Of a DNA stretch of 64,000 nt, positions 8,425 through 17,588 are shown one piece after another. Source of the stretch: Candidatus Nanopelagicus hibericus (lineage in GTDB: Bacteria; Actinomycetota; Actinomycetes; Nanopelagicales; Nanopelagicaceae); contig NZ_CP016771.1 of the NCBI RefSeq assembly GCF_002288005.1, positions 1,054,001 through 1,118,000 on the forward strand. Reading direction: 5' to 3'. How positions within the stretch are numbered: the stretch's first letter is position 1; each line of letters begins with the position of its first letter. The translations under genes and the position numbers were made by a program. The notes under the pieces were generated by a model, which was given only the letters and a program-made list of their open reading frames with translations, searched no databases and was not told the DNA's origin.

Positions 8425-9651
8425 ATGAAGGCCCTCGTAATAGGCGCCGGTGGAGTTGGTCGAGCGATAGCTAATATCGCATCTCGTCGTACATTTATTG
8501 AATCTATGGTGATTGCCGATCGCACACTGGCTAGAGCAGAAGAGGCTGTCGCACGGGTAAAAGACCCTAGATTTTCAGCAGCCATGGTGAATGCGGCTGA
8601 GCTAGAAGATGTGCGGGAGTTAATCCGTAAAGCTGATCCGGACGTAGTAATCAACGCAGTTGATCCTAGATTTGTAATGCCTATCTTTTTGGCTTGTGAG
8701 ATTGAAAATACCAATTATGTAGATATGGCGATGTCCTTATCTCGAAAGCATCCGCATTATCCATACACCGAAACCGGTGTGAAATTAGGAGATGAGCAAT
8801 TTGCTCGTGACTTCAACTGGGATGAGCGAAAGATCTATGCGTTAATTGGTATGGGTGTAGAGCCTGGGATGAGCGATATTTTTGCAAAGTACGCCTCCGA
8901 GCACCTATTTAGTCGGATCGACTCCTGCACAATCTTGGATGGTTCAAACTTAAGAGTAGAGGGATTTGATTTTGCACCATCATTTTCAATCTGGACCACT
9001 ATTGAAGAGTGTTTAAATCCGCCATTGGTTTGGGAGGATGGCCGCGGTTGGTACACCACCACTCCCTTTTCAGAGCTGGAGATTTTTGATTTCCCAGAGG
9101 GCATTGGTCCAGTTGAGTGTGTAAATGTGGAGCACGAAGAGGTAGTACTTATTCCACAAAAAATTGATGCCAAGAAAGTTAACTTTAAGTACGGTCTAGG
9201 TGCTGAGTTCATTACCATTTTGAAGACGATCAATATGTTGGGAATGGATCGCAAGGAAACTGTTGAGGTACAGGGTGTTTCCGTTTCGCCACGAGACCTA
9301 CTCACTGCATCACTGCCAGATCCTGGAACTTTAGGCGAACGTATGCGAGGTAAAACTTGTGCTGGTGCATTAATTAAAGGTTTAGATAAGGATGGAAATC
9401 CAAAGGCTTGCTATATCTATAACGTTGTTGACAATGCCTGGTCAATGAAGGAGTTTGGTGATCAAGCAGTGGTTTGGCAAACTGCAATTAATCCAGTAAT
9501 TGCCCTGGAATTGGTACATAAAGGAATTTGGAAACCACGCGGTGTTAATGGACCAGAGTGGTTTGAATCAAAACCGTTTTTGGATTTACTTGAGGAGTAT
9601 GGCACCTCTTGGCATATTCGTGATGAAGATCCGGTAGGCATAGTTAAATAA
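8425..9651 (+). CDS. Carboxynorspermidine / saccharopine dehydrogenase-like
   Basis: 408 aa. N-terminal Rossmann fold with 'VIGAGGVGRAIA' at residues 5-16, then the saccharopine-dehydrogenase-like C-terminal half. The C-terminal pattern ('KTCAGALIKG', 'YIYNVVDNAWSMKEFGDQA', 'SWHIRDEDP') recalls carboxynorspermidine dehydrogenase, which reductively couples a diamine to aspartate semialdehyde in an alternative spermidine route; a saccharopine or other opine-type dehydrogenase is the alternative. No carboxynorspermidine decarboxylase is nearby, but homospermidine synthase lies 3.6 kb on. The ATG at 8425 is chosen because GGAG sits 9 nt before it; an upstream in-frame TTG at 8410 overlaps that site. 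The stop overlaps the ATG of the next gene (TAATG). Confidence 0.8.
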   Translation: MKALVIGAGGVGRAIANIASRRTFIESMVIADRTLARAEEAVARVKDPRFSAAMVNAAELEDVRELIRKADPDVVINAVDPRFVMPIFLACEIENTNYVDMAMSLSRKHPHYPYTETGVKLGDEQFARDFNWDERKIYALIGMGVEPGMSDIFAKYASEHLFSRIDSCTILDGSNLRVEGFDFAPSFSIWTTIEECLNPPLVWEDGRGWYTTTPFSELEIFDFPEGIGPVECVNVEHEEVVLIPQKIDAKKVNFKYGLGAEFITILKTINMLGMDRKETVEVQGVSVSPRDLLTASLPDPGTLGERMRGKTCAGALIKGLDKDGNPKACYIYNVVDNAWSMKEFGDQAVVWQTAINPVIALELVHKGIWKPRGVNGPEWFESKPFLDLLEEYGTSWHIRDEDPVGIVK

Positions 9652-10424
9652 TGGCGACCGCCCTAGTAACTGGTGCTACGGCCGGAATAGGCAATGCTTA
9701 TGCACAATTGTTGGCAAAAGAGGGTTTTGATTTAATTCTTGTTGCTAGAAATCTACCGAGATTAAAAAAGGTAGCAGCAGGATTAAGTAAAGAGTATGGC
9801 GTGAAGGCGAGCTGCTTAAAAGCTGATTTAAGTAAATCTGCTCAGTTGCTCAAGGTGGAGCGGGTGTTAGCAAGTACCGCTAAACCAGTTCAGGTATTAA
9901 TCAATAATGCTGGCTTTGGGATCAAAGAAAGTTTTATTGATAGTAATATCAAAGCTGAACAAGAGTTACTTGATGTTTTAGTGACTGCGCCAATGCGTCT
10001 AACCCACGCTGTGCTGCCAGGGATGATTAAGCGAAACTCAGGAATTGTTGTAAATGTCAGCAGCGTGGCAAGCTTTATTGCTGGTGGGACATATAGTTCT
10101 GCGAAATCTTATTTAACTGTTTTTTCAGAGTATTTAAAGACTGAACTAAAGGGCACAAATATAAAAATTTCTGCACTTTGTCCGGGATTTACTAGAACTG
10201 AGTTTCACGCCCGGGGCAAAATGAAGATGAGTGGCCTACCCAATTACATGTGGAACACCACAGATCAGGTGGTAAGTAAGTCATGGCGATATGCAAAGGC
10301 TGGGAAGGTAATTTGTATACCTGGCTGGCAGTACATGTTATTAAGCACAATTGCCAGAATTGCTCCTCGGCCAATTGTGCGTCGGGCGGGGATTAATGTA
10401 AGGCGTAAACAACGGGTGAAATAA
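9651..10424 (+). CDS. Short-chain dehydrogenase/reductase (SDR)
   Basis: 257 aa classical SDR, NAD(P)-dependent. Seen: 'TGATAGIGNAYA' (TGxxxGxG, residues 7-18), 'NNAGFG', catalytic Ser in 'VNVSSVASF', and 'YSSAK' (YxxxK) near residue 148. C-terminal 'CPGFTRTEF' is usual. The resemblance is to the hydroxysteroid/fatty-acyl reductase type (DltE/YqjQ-like), but the substrate is unknown. It is translationally coupled to the preceding dehydrogenase by a 1-nt TAATG overlap, so the two products may act in one pathway. Confidence 0.87.
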   Translation: MATALVTGATAGIGNAYAQLLAKEGFDLILVARNLPRLKKVAAGLSKEYGVKASCLKADLSKSAQLLKVERVLASTAKPVQVLINNAGFGIKESFIDSNIKAEQELLDVLVTAPMRLTHAVLPGMIKRNSGIVVNVSSVASFIAGGTYSSAKSYLTVFSEYLKTELKGTNIKISALCPGFTRTEFHARGKMKMSGLPNYMWNTTDQVVSKSWRYAKAGKVICIPGWQYMLLSTIARIAPRPIVRRAGINVRRKQRVK

Positions 10425-10530
10425 AGGATTTTTCACACCAAATTCACCGCATTGTCCGGGGTATTTACGCAAGCAACACCACTTAGTGAAGTAGAATCAT
10501 TGCCATACCCAATTAAGGAGTGAAAATTTC

Positions 10531-11292
10531 GTGATAAAGAAAATTTCAGCAGTAGCACTTACCGGATTTCTAATTTTTGGAGTGACAACTCCAGTACAAG
10601 CTGCCACCTCTGGCGGATCCTGCACAACCGCAGGTGCAACAACTAAAATTGGTAAAAATGATTATGTCTGCGCCAAGAATCCATTTTTTAGCACCACAAA
10701 ATTAACCTGGGTTTGGGATGGTTGTATTGAACTTAATACCGATTATGCCGTTGGTAATAAAGAAGCAGTGGATGCACTCCGCGCAGCTGAGTCAAACCGA
10801 GCAATACAGATTGAGCCCGTCGGTGCTTCACTTCGTGATCTAATTACCTGGAATTCATTAATCACTTACAAGAAATCTGATGTTGTTTACTACGGCAATA
10901 CCTATTACAAAGCTACTAAAACTGGCGTCAATAAAGCTCCAACCTCGGCAAATATAGGAGCGACAAAGTATTGGGTAGTAAATCTGCCGACAAATGCCAG
11001 TTCTAAAATTGGCCAGATGCCAGCACCTGCTGCAGTTTTAACAACTGCTAACGCACAGGTTGCTGCACTTACTACCGCTGCGGTTAAGACAACTAATGCT
11101 GCTACAAAGGTTAAGTACAATGAATTATCAAGTTCATTAGCAACTAAAATCTCAACCCTCGAATCAAATAAATCAGCGATTCAATCTGTAGTAGATTCAC
11201 TTGATCCAGCTTTAGATGAGTTCAGAAATACCTACTCGCTAATGATTCTTATCAAATCAACAATTAAAGATAAGTGCAATCCTAAGTACTAA
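10531..11292 (+). CDS. Secreted protein with carbohydrate-binding-like segment
   Basis: 253 aa. Signal peptide residues 1-25 ('VQAA' cleavage region). A Cys pair in 'GGSCTTAG'/'YVCAK' is followed by WVWDGC. Residues about 108-150 have the spacing of a small chitin/cellulose-binding domain (CBM5/12-like): 'WNSLITYKKSDVVYYGNTYY' then 'W' at about 149. The remaining C-terminal half is Ala/Thr/Ser-rich and helical, probably a coiled-coil stalk, ending with one Cys. Start GTG at 10531 with AAGGAG upstream. It is probably exported and binds or decorates the cell surface; the role is otherwise unknown. A TAGAAT box is at 10492-10497. Confidence 0.75.
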   Translation: MIKKISAVALTGFLIFGVTTPVQAATSGGSCTTAGATTKIGKNDYVCAKNPFFSTTKLTWVWDGCIELNTDYAVGNKEAVDALRAAESNRAIQIEPVGASLRDLITWNSLITYKKSDVVYYGNTYYKATKTGVNKAPTSANIGATKYWVVNLPTNASSKIGQMPAPAAVLTTANAQVAALTTAAVKTTNAATKVKYNELSSSLATKISTLESNKSAIQSVVDSLDPALDEFRNTYSLMILIKSTIKDKCNPKY

Positions 11293-11305
11293 AAAGTAAT
11301 TAACT

Positions 11306-11343
11306 AAGGCTGTAATGATCGCTTAAGCGATTGTTACAGCCTT
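11306..11343. terminator. Bidirectional terminator hairpin
   Basis: AAGGCTGTAA (11306-11315) pairs exactly with TTACAGCCTT (11334-11343). Between them, after a TG/TG internal loop, lies the perfect palindrome ATCGCTTAAGCGAT. The hairpin contains the TAA stop of the Rieske gene and sits between two convergent genes. Confidence 0.75.
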
Positions 11344-11751
11344 ACTTGTTGCGGTAAATTTGATTGGCTTTAAAGATGAATTAGCTTCACCACCACCAAT
11401 TAGTGTTCCATTCAAAGCAAAAGAAGATCCATGTCCTCTCGGTGGTGGACAATTCCATCCACCTTGGCTATCCGGTTTAACTATTACACCCTCATGTGGG
11501 CAAGCTAGTCGTATGACTGCAAAACCATTGTCGGTTTTAGAAGTTCGAATCACTGCTACTTTTCCATATTTCTTAATTGATAATTGAACAACTCCGCCAA
11601 CCTTTGCTAATGATTTATTTGCAGCTAAATTCACCTCTGTTTTACCGTTGGCTAAGGTCTTAATACCAGTTGCTGCCACCGCTGGAACTGTTGCTAAAGC
11701 TGCCACCGCTGCGCCACCGCAAATAAAACCACGTCTTGAGAGTGCGACCAC
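11323..11751 (-). CDS. Tat-exported Rieske-like [2Fe-2S] protein, atypical motif
   Basis: 142 aa. Tat-type signal ('SRRGF' at residues 5-9 followed by a hydrophobic Ala-rich stretch) and a small Rieske fold. The first ligand box is normal (C-P-H-E-G). The second reads 'WNCPPPRGHGSSF', that is C-x5-H instead of the usual C-x2-H, a 3-residue insertion that I checked on the nucleotide sequence. If the cluster still forms, this would be a small extracytoplasmic electron carrier. Start GTG at 11751, with AGGAG 9 nt upstream. It diverges from the GGDEF gene. Confidence 0.8.
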   Translation of the reverse strand: MVALSRRGFICGGAAVAALATVPAVAATGIKTLANGKTEVNLAANKSLAKVGGVVQLSIKKYGKVAVIRTSKTDNGFAVIRLACPHEGVIVKPDSQGGWNCPPPRGHGSSFALNGTLIGGGEANSSLKPIKFTATSKAVTIA

Positions 11752-11804
11752 TTAAATTTCTCCTATCGTCTTACCTCAAACCTAGCCTTATCTTACTCTT
11801 CATT

Positions 11805-13211
11805 ATGATCTCCTTCTCTAAAAATATGATGTTAAAGTGGATTACATCAATAGCTCTCCTACTTCACCTGGTATTTAGATTAATATCACCTGAGAATAAT
11901 GTGGTAGTAGATCTACTTTTATTTAACTTAGTGGGAATTCTCGCTGCTGGGGTCGCCCTTAATGCACCATTACTCACCGACCGGATCTCTGCAGTAGCAC
12001 TTGGGTTAGCAGCATTAATTTGGAGTTTAGGATCATTTTTTTCAACCTGGAACTCATTTTTCCAGGCACAGGTGCCAGATGGGATATCTGATTTATGCTA
12101 CTCAATTTTTTATCCACTGGTGTTTTTGGGAGTAACTCGTAGCTTTACCTACAGGCGATCTATCACTGCACTTGAGTTATTAGACACTGTAATTATTGCA
12201 GTTGGTTTGGTTAGTATTCTCACCGCTTTTTTACTTAAGCCTGCAATGTTGAGTTTTGAAGGAAGCTCATGGCAGGTCTTTACCTCAATCCTTTATCCGG
12301 TTGGTGATCTACTCCTACTTGCCCTGGTCTTAATTTACCTACTGCTTACTCCCATTAATATCCGCTCTATCTTGATAGCGAGTGGACTTTTATCATTTGC
12401 CTTGTCAGATTTATTTTTTATTTGGTCATCATTAAATGGTACTTATACTTTTGGATCAATTACGGATGATGGTTGGATACTTGGGTTATTACTTCTTTCT
12501 TTATCACTTGGCTTTCCATCGAGTGAGGCAAAGTTTTCCGATAAAATCTCCTCATACAGCGCAACTATTGCGTTAATTGCTAGCAGTTGTTTACTTGGAG
12601 TTGCAGCCTTAAAGCCAGGATACTTCCCCAGCTTTATCTTAATTCCAGGCTTTATCACAATTGCTCTGGCATTTATCAGAATGAGTTTTGCATTAAGTGA
12701 GGCCAACTCAGCTGGCACAGAGCGAGTTTTAGCACGAACCGATGAATTAACCGGGCTCTCCAACCGTCGCAATTTCTTGTTTCACCTGGCGCAATTAAAA
12801 GGTGGTTACATCTTTCTGCTGGATCTAGATGGGTTTAAAAGGATTAATGACAGTTTGGGTCATGATGCTGGTGATCAATTATTGAAGCAGGTGGCAAATA
12901 GATTTAGTCGAGTCATTCCAACTGGTGCCCAAATCGCCCGACTTGGCGGTGATGAGTTTGGTGTGATTGCCCAAGTTGACCAACTTGAAGCGTTCGAGCT
13001 GGCCCAAGCGATTAAGGCCACCTTAAGTTATCCGGTCACACTTACTACATCGGAGGTGGCCATTGATGTCAGTATTGGCTACGCAAGTATTGATCCAACT
13101 GTTGATGTGATTGATGCCTTGCGGCGGGCAGATTTGGCGATGTATCAGGTGAAGGAAAAGGGTGGTGGGCCAGTACTTTGGGAAAAGGGTAAATTTGAAA
13201 AAATAGGTTAA
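11805..13211 (+). CDS. Membrane diguanylate cyclase (GGDEF)
   Basis: 468 aa from the ATG at 11805. Residues about 1-285 form 8-10 membrane helices (an integral-membrane sensor), followed by a GGDEF domain: 'DELTGLSNRRNFLFHL', 'LLDLDGFKRINDSLGHDAGD' and an intact 'RLGGDEFGV'. The RxxD inhibitory site expected five residues before GGDEF is not seen, so product inhibition may be absent. Predicted role: synthesis of c-di-GMP in response to a membrane or extracellular signal. No EAL domain is present. The start is uncertain (ATGs at 11826 and 11829 are also possible); an upstream in-frame start would overlap the Rieske gene. Confidence 0.87.
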   Translation: MISFSKNMMLKWITSIALLLHLVFRLISPENNVVVDLLLFNLVGILAAGVALNAPLLTDRISAVALGLAALIWSLGSFFSTWNSFFQAQVPDGISDLCYSIFYPLVFLGVTRSFTYRRSITALELLDTVIIAVGLVSILTAFLLKPAMLSFEGSSWQVFTSILYPVGDLLLLALVLIYLLLTPINIRSILIASGLLSFALSDLFFIWSSLNGTYTFGSITDDGWILGLLLLSLSLGFPSSEAKFSDKISSYSATIALIASSCLLGVAALKPGYFPSFILIPGFITIALAFIRMSFALSEANSAGTERVLARTDELTGLSNRRNFLFHLAQLKGGYIFLLDLDGFKRINDSLGHDAGDQLLKQVANRFSRVIPTGAQIARLGGDEFGVIAQVDQLEAFELAQAIKATLSYPVTLTTSEVAIDVSIGYASIDPTVDVIDALRRADLAMYQVKEKGGGPVLWEKGKFEKIG

Positions 13212-13255
13212 TGTTCACTCGCTAAATCCTTTAGCAAGAACTGTGGAGGTCCTAA

Positions 13256-14689
13256 TTGGCAGCACGCTTTTCAAATCGAGTTCTGGTCCTAGGTGCAGGT
13301 TCAGTATCACAATGCGTATTACCGCTATTAATTGAACACTTAGTAGATGCCAAACAGATAACAATTGCAGATATGCGTGATAATCGCAGCCGAGTGGCTG
13401 ATGCAATTAGTAAAGGCGCTGTTTATATACAGGATCAACTTACCCGCGAAAATATGGATCAATTTTTATCCAAATACTTATCAGCTGGGGATTTTCTCTT
13501 AGATTTAGCTTGGAATATTGATGCCAATGCCATTATTGGTTGGGCACATGATCATGGTGTTATTTATCTAAATACCTCAGTTGAAGAATGGGAACCATAC
13601 GCAGCAGGGGCAACTCGTAATCCAACTGAGCGCACACTTTATTGGCGACATATGAAACTTCGTAAATTAACTGATACATGGGGTAGCAAAGGTACTACCG
13701 CAATTGTTGAGCACGGCGCTAATCCTGGATTGGTTTCACACCTTACAAAAAAAGCGTTAGTTGACATTGCAAGCAAGTCCTTAAAAGATGGCAAGGCTGC
13801 TGCTGGAGTTGAGCAGGCGGTTAGTAGTGAAAACTTCCCACTGCTTGCACAGAAATTAGGTGTCAAGGTTATTCATATTTCAGAGCGAGATACACAGATT
13901 TCCAACAAACCAAAAATGGTAAATGAGTTTGTTAATACTTGGTCGGTTGAGGGTTTTTATGAAGAGGGAATTGCACCCGCTGAAATGGGTTGGGGAACAC
14001 ATGAAAAAAGCTTGCCGGCAAATGCCTATCAGCACTCTGATGGACCAAAAAATCAAATTTGTATCGCCCAACCTGGTGCTAAAACTTGGGTGAGATCATG
14101 GGTGCCAAATATGGAGACTACTGGCATGGTAATTCGACATGGTGAAGCTTTTACCATCAGCGATCATCTAACTGTTTGGGATTCAAATAAGGCGATCTAT
14201 CGCCCAACTGTTCACTACGCCTACTGCCCCACTGATGCAGCGGTTGCATCTATGCATGAGCTTGAGATGCGCCAATGGGAGTTAACACCAAATCAGCGAA
14301 TTATGAATGAAGAGATTATTGATGGTGATGATCGACTTGGGGTGTTGCTGATGGGACATGCATATAAATCTTGGTGGACTGGCTCCCTACTTAATATCCA
14401 CGACTCTAGAAAATTAATTCCAAAACAATCCGCAACCACAGTGCAGGTGGCCAGCGCAGTTTATGCAGCGGTTGCTTGGGCGATGAAAAATCCAAATGCT
14501 GGATTCAAGGTGCCAGATGATCTGCCATGGCAAGAGGTTTTGGGATACGCCGAAAAATACTGGGGCGGCTACCACTCAGAAGCTGCAGATTGGGATCCGC
14601 TTATGCATCGCAATGATTTATTCAAAGGTTGGAATAATCGCAAATATGACGAGAGTGATCCTTGGCAGTTCTCTAACTTTTTAGTTTAA
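13256..14689 (+). CDS. hss: Homospermidine synthase
   Basis: 477 aa, the characteristic length of bacterial homospermidine synthase, which uses NAD as a prosthetic group to make homospermidine from putrescine (or putrescine plus spermidine). Seen: N-terminal Rossmann 'VLVLGAGSVSQ'; 'TTAIVEHGANPGLVSHL'; 'HISERDTQ'; 'NTWSVEGFYEEGIAPAEMGW'; 'DDRLGVLLMGHAYKSWW'; 'NPNAG'; and 'DPWQF' at the end, all hallmarks. The TTG start at 13256 is supported by GGAGGT five nt upstream. It is convergent with the PYROXD2-like gene, with a 9-nt overlap. Confidence 0.93.
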   Translation: MAARFSNRVLVLGAGSVSQCVLPLLIEHLVDAKQITIADMRDNRSRVADAISKGAVYIQDQLTRENMDQFLSKYLSAGDFLLDLAWNIDANAIIGWAHDHGVIYLNTSVEEWEPYAAGATRNPTERTLYWRHMKLRKLTDTWGSKGTTAIVEHGANPGLVSHLTKKALVDIASKSLKDGKAAAGVEQAVSSENFPLLAQKLGVKVIHISERDTQISNKPKMVNEFVNTWSVEGFYEEGIAPAEMGWGTHEKSLPANAYQHSDGPKNQICIAQPGAKTWVRSWVPNMETTGMVIRHGEAFTISDHLTVWDSNKAIYRPTVHYAYCPTDAAVASMHELEMRQWELTPNQRIMNEEIIDGDDRLGVLLMGHAYKSWWTGSLLNIHDSRKLIPKQSATTVQVASAVYAAVAWAMKNPNAGFKVPDDLPWQEVLGYAEKYWGGYHSEAADWDPLMHRNDLFKGWNNRKYDESDPWQFSNFLV

Positions 14690-16213
14690 TTCTAAAACTG
14701 CCATCGCAGCATTGTGCCCAGCAATGCCGCTAACGCCCCCGCCACGAATTGCGCCAGCTCCACATAAAAAGACCCTGGGATGATTTGTCTCAACTCCCCA
14801 TTTTGTTGTTGAATCATCATCTTTAAATGGGAAAGACAAATCCTTATGAAATATATTTCCCCGTGGCAGCGCTATCTCTTGCTCCAAATCAAGTGGAGAT
14901 TTAATCTCAATACATAAATCTCCATTTGAATCTTTAGCTAAGTGATTTTGAATTGGCTCCTCTAGATATTGATTCAGGGCAGCTAATGCCCGCTCTTTTG
15001 CAATCTCTTTAACCTCATTTGGCTGCTTTTCAAATAATTTTGCCGGGGTGTGAATTCCAAAGATAGTTAAGGTGTGATAACCCTGCCTGATTAACTCATC
15101 GGAGAGTATTGAAGGATCAGACAAGGTATGGCAATACATTTCAAGTGGTAATTCATCTGGGAAGACCCCAGATTTTGCCTGTTGATAAGCCTTTTCTAAT
15201 TGATTGAAACTTTCATTTATATGTAGTGTGCCTACAAAAGCATCCCTGGCATCTATTCCAGATTTAAATTTAGGCAAGCTCTTCAGCACCATATTGATTT
15301 TAATCTGTGAGCCTTCTAAGGATTTAGGTTGCACCTGCCCCATTAGTTTTGCCAATACTTGTGGCGCCGCATTTGAAAGTAGGTAGTTAGCAGAAATTTT
15401 TTCACCCTCTGCTAATTCAACCTCAACCTGTGAGTCGGTAGCGCTGACTGATACAACTTTTGAGTTTACTTTGATCTCAACCCCGAGTGATCTAGCTTTT
15501 TTATCTAACTCTAAGACAAGTGCGCCCATGCCTCCTTTTGGCACCTTCCATTCGCCACTTCCATTACCAATTAAATGATAGAGAAAACATATGTTTGTTT
15601 GCATTTCATAAGCTGATGAGAAAGTGCCAATCAAACCATCGGTGAGAATTACTCCCTTTACTAAATCATCTTCAAACCGCTCGTCAAGTACTTTACCTAG
15701 TGGTTGTTCAATTAGCATCCGCCAGATTTGATCATCTGCCAGTGCACTTTTTATTTCACTCTTTGTTGGTAGTGGTTTAAGCAAGGTGGGAGATACTACT
15801 TTTGCAAATTTACTCACCTGATCATAAAACTCATACCAAGCCTTACTCTCAACCTCTGTATTAGTTAGAGATTTAAATGATTCCACATTTGATTGATCCC
15901 AGACCCTTTTAACCAGTAGACCTGCTTGCTTACCGTTTTTAAGATAAGGGGTGTACGAAGATATTTTGCGGGAGATGGTTTCAAACTTTAAATCTAGATC
16001 TGAAAGGATTTGATCTGGTAGCAGTGAGACTAAGTATGAGTAACGTGAAATCCGAGCATCTACTCCTTCAAATACTTGTTCAGATGTTGTTGCGCCGCCA
16101 ACCTCATTATTTGTTTCAAGTATCAGTACTTTCTGACCAGCTTTTGCTAAATATGATGCAGCAACTAACCCATTATGGCCAGCGCCAATAATTATCACAT
16201 CATATTTATTCAT
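14681..16213 (-). CDS. PYROXD2/phytoene-desaturase-like FAD oxidoreductase
   Basis: 510 aa. N-terminal FAD-binding 'DVIIIGAGHNGLVAASYLA' followed by 'VLILETNNEVGGATTSEQVF', and the C-terminal 'LCGAGAIRGGGVSGIAGHNAA' flavin signature. This matches the phytoene-desaturase-like/PYROXD2 branch of amine-oxidase-fold flavoproteins; the substrate is not known. No carotenoid genes are adjacent, so a carotenoid role is not supported here. AAAGGA lies 5 nt before the ATG. It starts 1 nt after the photolyase stop and is probably co-transcribed with it. Confidence 0.82.
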   Translation of the reverse strand: MNKYDVIIIGAGHNGLVAASYLAKAGQKVLILETNNEVGGATTSEQVFEGVDARISRYSYLVSLLPDQILSDLDLKFETISRKISSYTPYLKNGKQAGLLVKRVWDQSNVESFKSLTNTEVESKAWYEFYDQVSKFAKVVSPTLLKPLPTKSEIKSALADDQIWRMLIEQPLGKVLDERFEDDLVKGVILTDGLIGTFSSAYEMQTNICFLYHLIGNGSGEWKVPKGGMGALVLELDKKARSLGVEIKVNSKVVSVSATDSQVEVELAEGEKISANYLLSNAAPQVLAKLMGQVQPKSLEGSQIKINMVLKSLPKFKSGIDARDAFVGTLHINESFNQLEKAYQQAKSGVFPDELPLEMYCHTLSDPSILSDELIRQGYHTLTIFGIHTPAKLFEKQPNEVKEIAKERALAALNQYLEEPIQNHLAKDSNGDLCIEIKSPLDLEQEIALPRGNIFHKDLSFPFKDDDSTTKWGVETNHPRVFLCGAGAIRGGGVSGIAGHNAAMAVLELN

Positions 16214-16214
16214 T

Positions 16215-17579
16215 TTATTCCTTTGGGTATGCCGGCTTATTTACTTTTATCTCCTCGAGTCGGGTGAGTGACTCAATTCTTTCAATCTTGTGGTCAACAA
16301 TTGGTTTTACATACCCCTTGCTGTATCCATCAGGATGTTCCCAAGGTTCATGTATTTCAATACCTTTTATATGAGCAAGCTCTGGCACATACTTTCGAAC
16401 ATAATCTCCCTTTTCATCAAACCTTTTTCCCTGCTCTACTGGATTAAATATCCGATAGTAGGGGGATGCATCGGTGCCACAACCTGCGGTCCACTGCCAA
16501 CCATGAGCATTAGATGCTACGTCATAATCAATTAAGTGCTCTCGGAAAAACCTCTCACCTAATTGCCACTCAAGGTGTAAATCTTTAACTAAAAAGGATG
16601 CCACCACCATACGTGTTCGATTGTGCATCCACCCTTCAATCAACATCTGTCGCATTGCAGCATCAACAAATGGATATCCAGTTTTGCCCTCACACCAAGC
16701 TTTAAATTGATCACCTGGTTTGTCATATCGCATCTTCGCAAACTGAGGTGCGTAGTAATCTGTTTCGGTATGTTGGTTGTGAAATAAGACATCAGCGTAA
16801 AACTCTCGCCAAGCAATCTCTTTTCGAAAAACATCATGTGCCTTGCTCTCACCCAGTGGCGCCAACAAAGTTCTGGGATGGATCTCTCCCCACTTTAAAT
16901 GGGCACTCATTTTGCTAGTGCCATCGATTCCCGCAATATTTCTTGCCTGGTCATACTCATTTAAACCATTTTTTTGAAAGTACTTAAATCTTTCTATCGC
17001 TGCCCTCTCACCAGCTGGCGTTATTTTTGTGCCCGCTGGCAATTTCCAATCTGGGAAGTTGCGATCATCAGCTGCTGGCTTGAGGGCGTTGATTATCTCT
17101 GGCTTTTCAGCTGGCTTACGCCAACCATGAGCACACCATGCCTTATAAAACGGTGTGTAAACCCGGTAGGGCGTTGCATCAGTTGGCTTTCGTACTCGAC
17201 CAGGTGCAACTGCGTAAGGTGAACCCGTTCTTACTAATTTAATCCCTGCTGCTTCAATCTTATTGTCTCGGTTAGCTCCATATGGTTCATACTCTGTTGC
17301 AATGTGCACTGAGCTTGCGTTATACCGTTTTATTAAATCATTTAATACAGTTAGTTGATCCCCAGCAATCACATTTAACTTCTTATCAAGTGAATCATCT
17401 AGGTGATGAAGTGATTGTGCAAGGTATGCCAGCCGCTTACTACCAGCGCTTTTTATTAATGTTGGATCCAAAATAAATACCGGAACTATCTCATCACTTT
17501 CTGCAAGCGCAGCAAGTAAAGCTGGGTTGTCGCTAATTCTTAAATCTCGCCGAAACCAAACAATTGATCGCAAAGCCAT
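16215..17579 (-). CDS. phrB: Deoxyribodipyrimidine photolyase
   Basis: 454 aa, class I CPD photolyase length. It repairs UV-induced pyrimidine dimers using blue light and FAD. Seen: N-terminal antenna domain beginning 'SIVWFRRDLRISDNPAL'; central 'IAWREFYADVLF'; FAD-domain 'GWMHNRTRMVVASFLVKDLH' and the C-terminal 'WQWTAGCGTDASPYYRIFNP', including the conserved Trp and Asn/Asp positions. A sunlit habitat fits. TAGAAT ends 6 nt before the ATG (leaderless), although citrate synthase ends only 9 nt upstream. Confidence 0.95.
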   Translation of the reverse strand: MALRSIVWFRRDLRISDNPALLAALAESDEIVPVFILDPTLIKSAGSKRLAYLAQSLHHLDDSLDKKLNVIAGDQLTVLNDLIKRYNASSVHIATEYEPYGANRDNKIEAAGIKLVRTGSPYAVAPGRVRKPTDATPYRVYTPFYKAWCAHGWRKPAEKPEIINALKPAADDRNFPDWKLPAGTKITPAGERAAIERFKYFQKNGLNEYDQARNIAGIDGTSKMSAHLKWGEIHPRTLLAPLGESKAHDVFRKEIAWREFYADVLFHNQHTETDYYAPQFAKMRYDKPGDQFKAWCEGKTGYPFVDAAMRQMLIEGWMHNRTRMVVASFLVKDLHLEWQLGERFFREHLIDYDVASNAHGWQWTAGCGTDASPYYRIFNPVEQGKRFDEKGDYVRKYVPELAHIKGIEIHEPWEHPDGYSKGYVKPIVDHKIERIESLTRLEEIKVNKPAYPKE

Positions 17580-17588
17580 TGGGTAATT

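Noticed and set aside
14681-16213. Carotenoid desaturase (CrtI)
   Set aside because: The PYROXD2-like branch fits better and there are no other carotenoid genes nearby.
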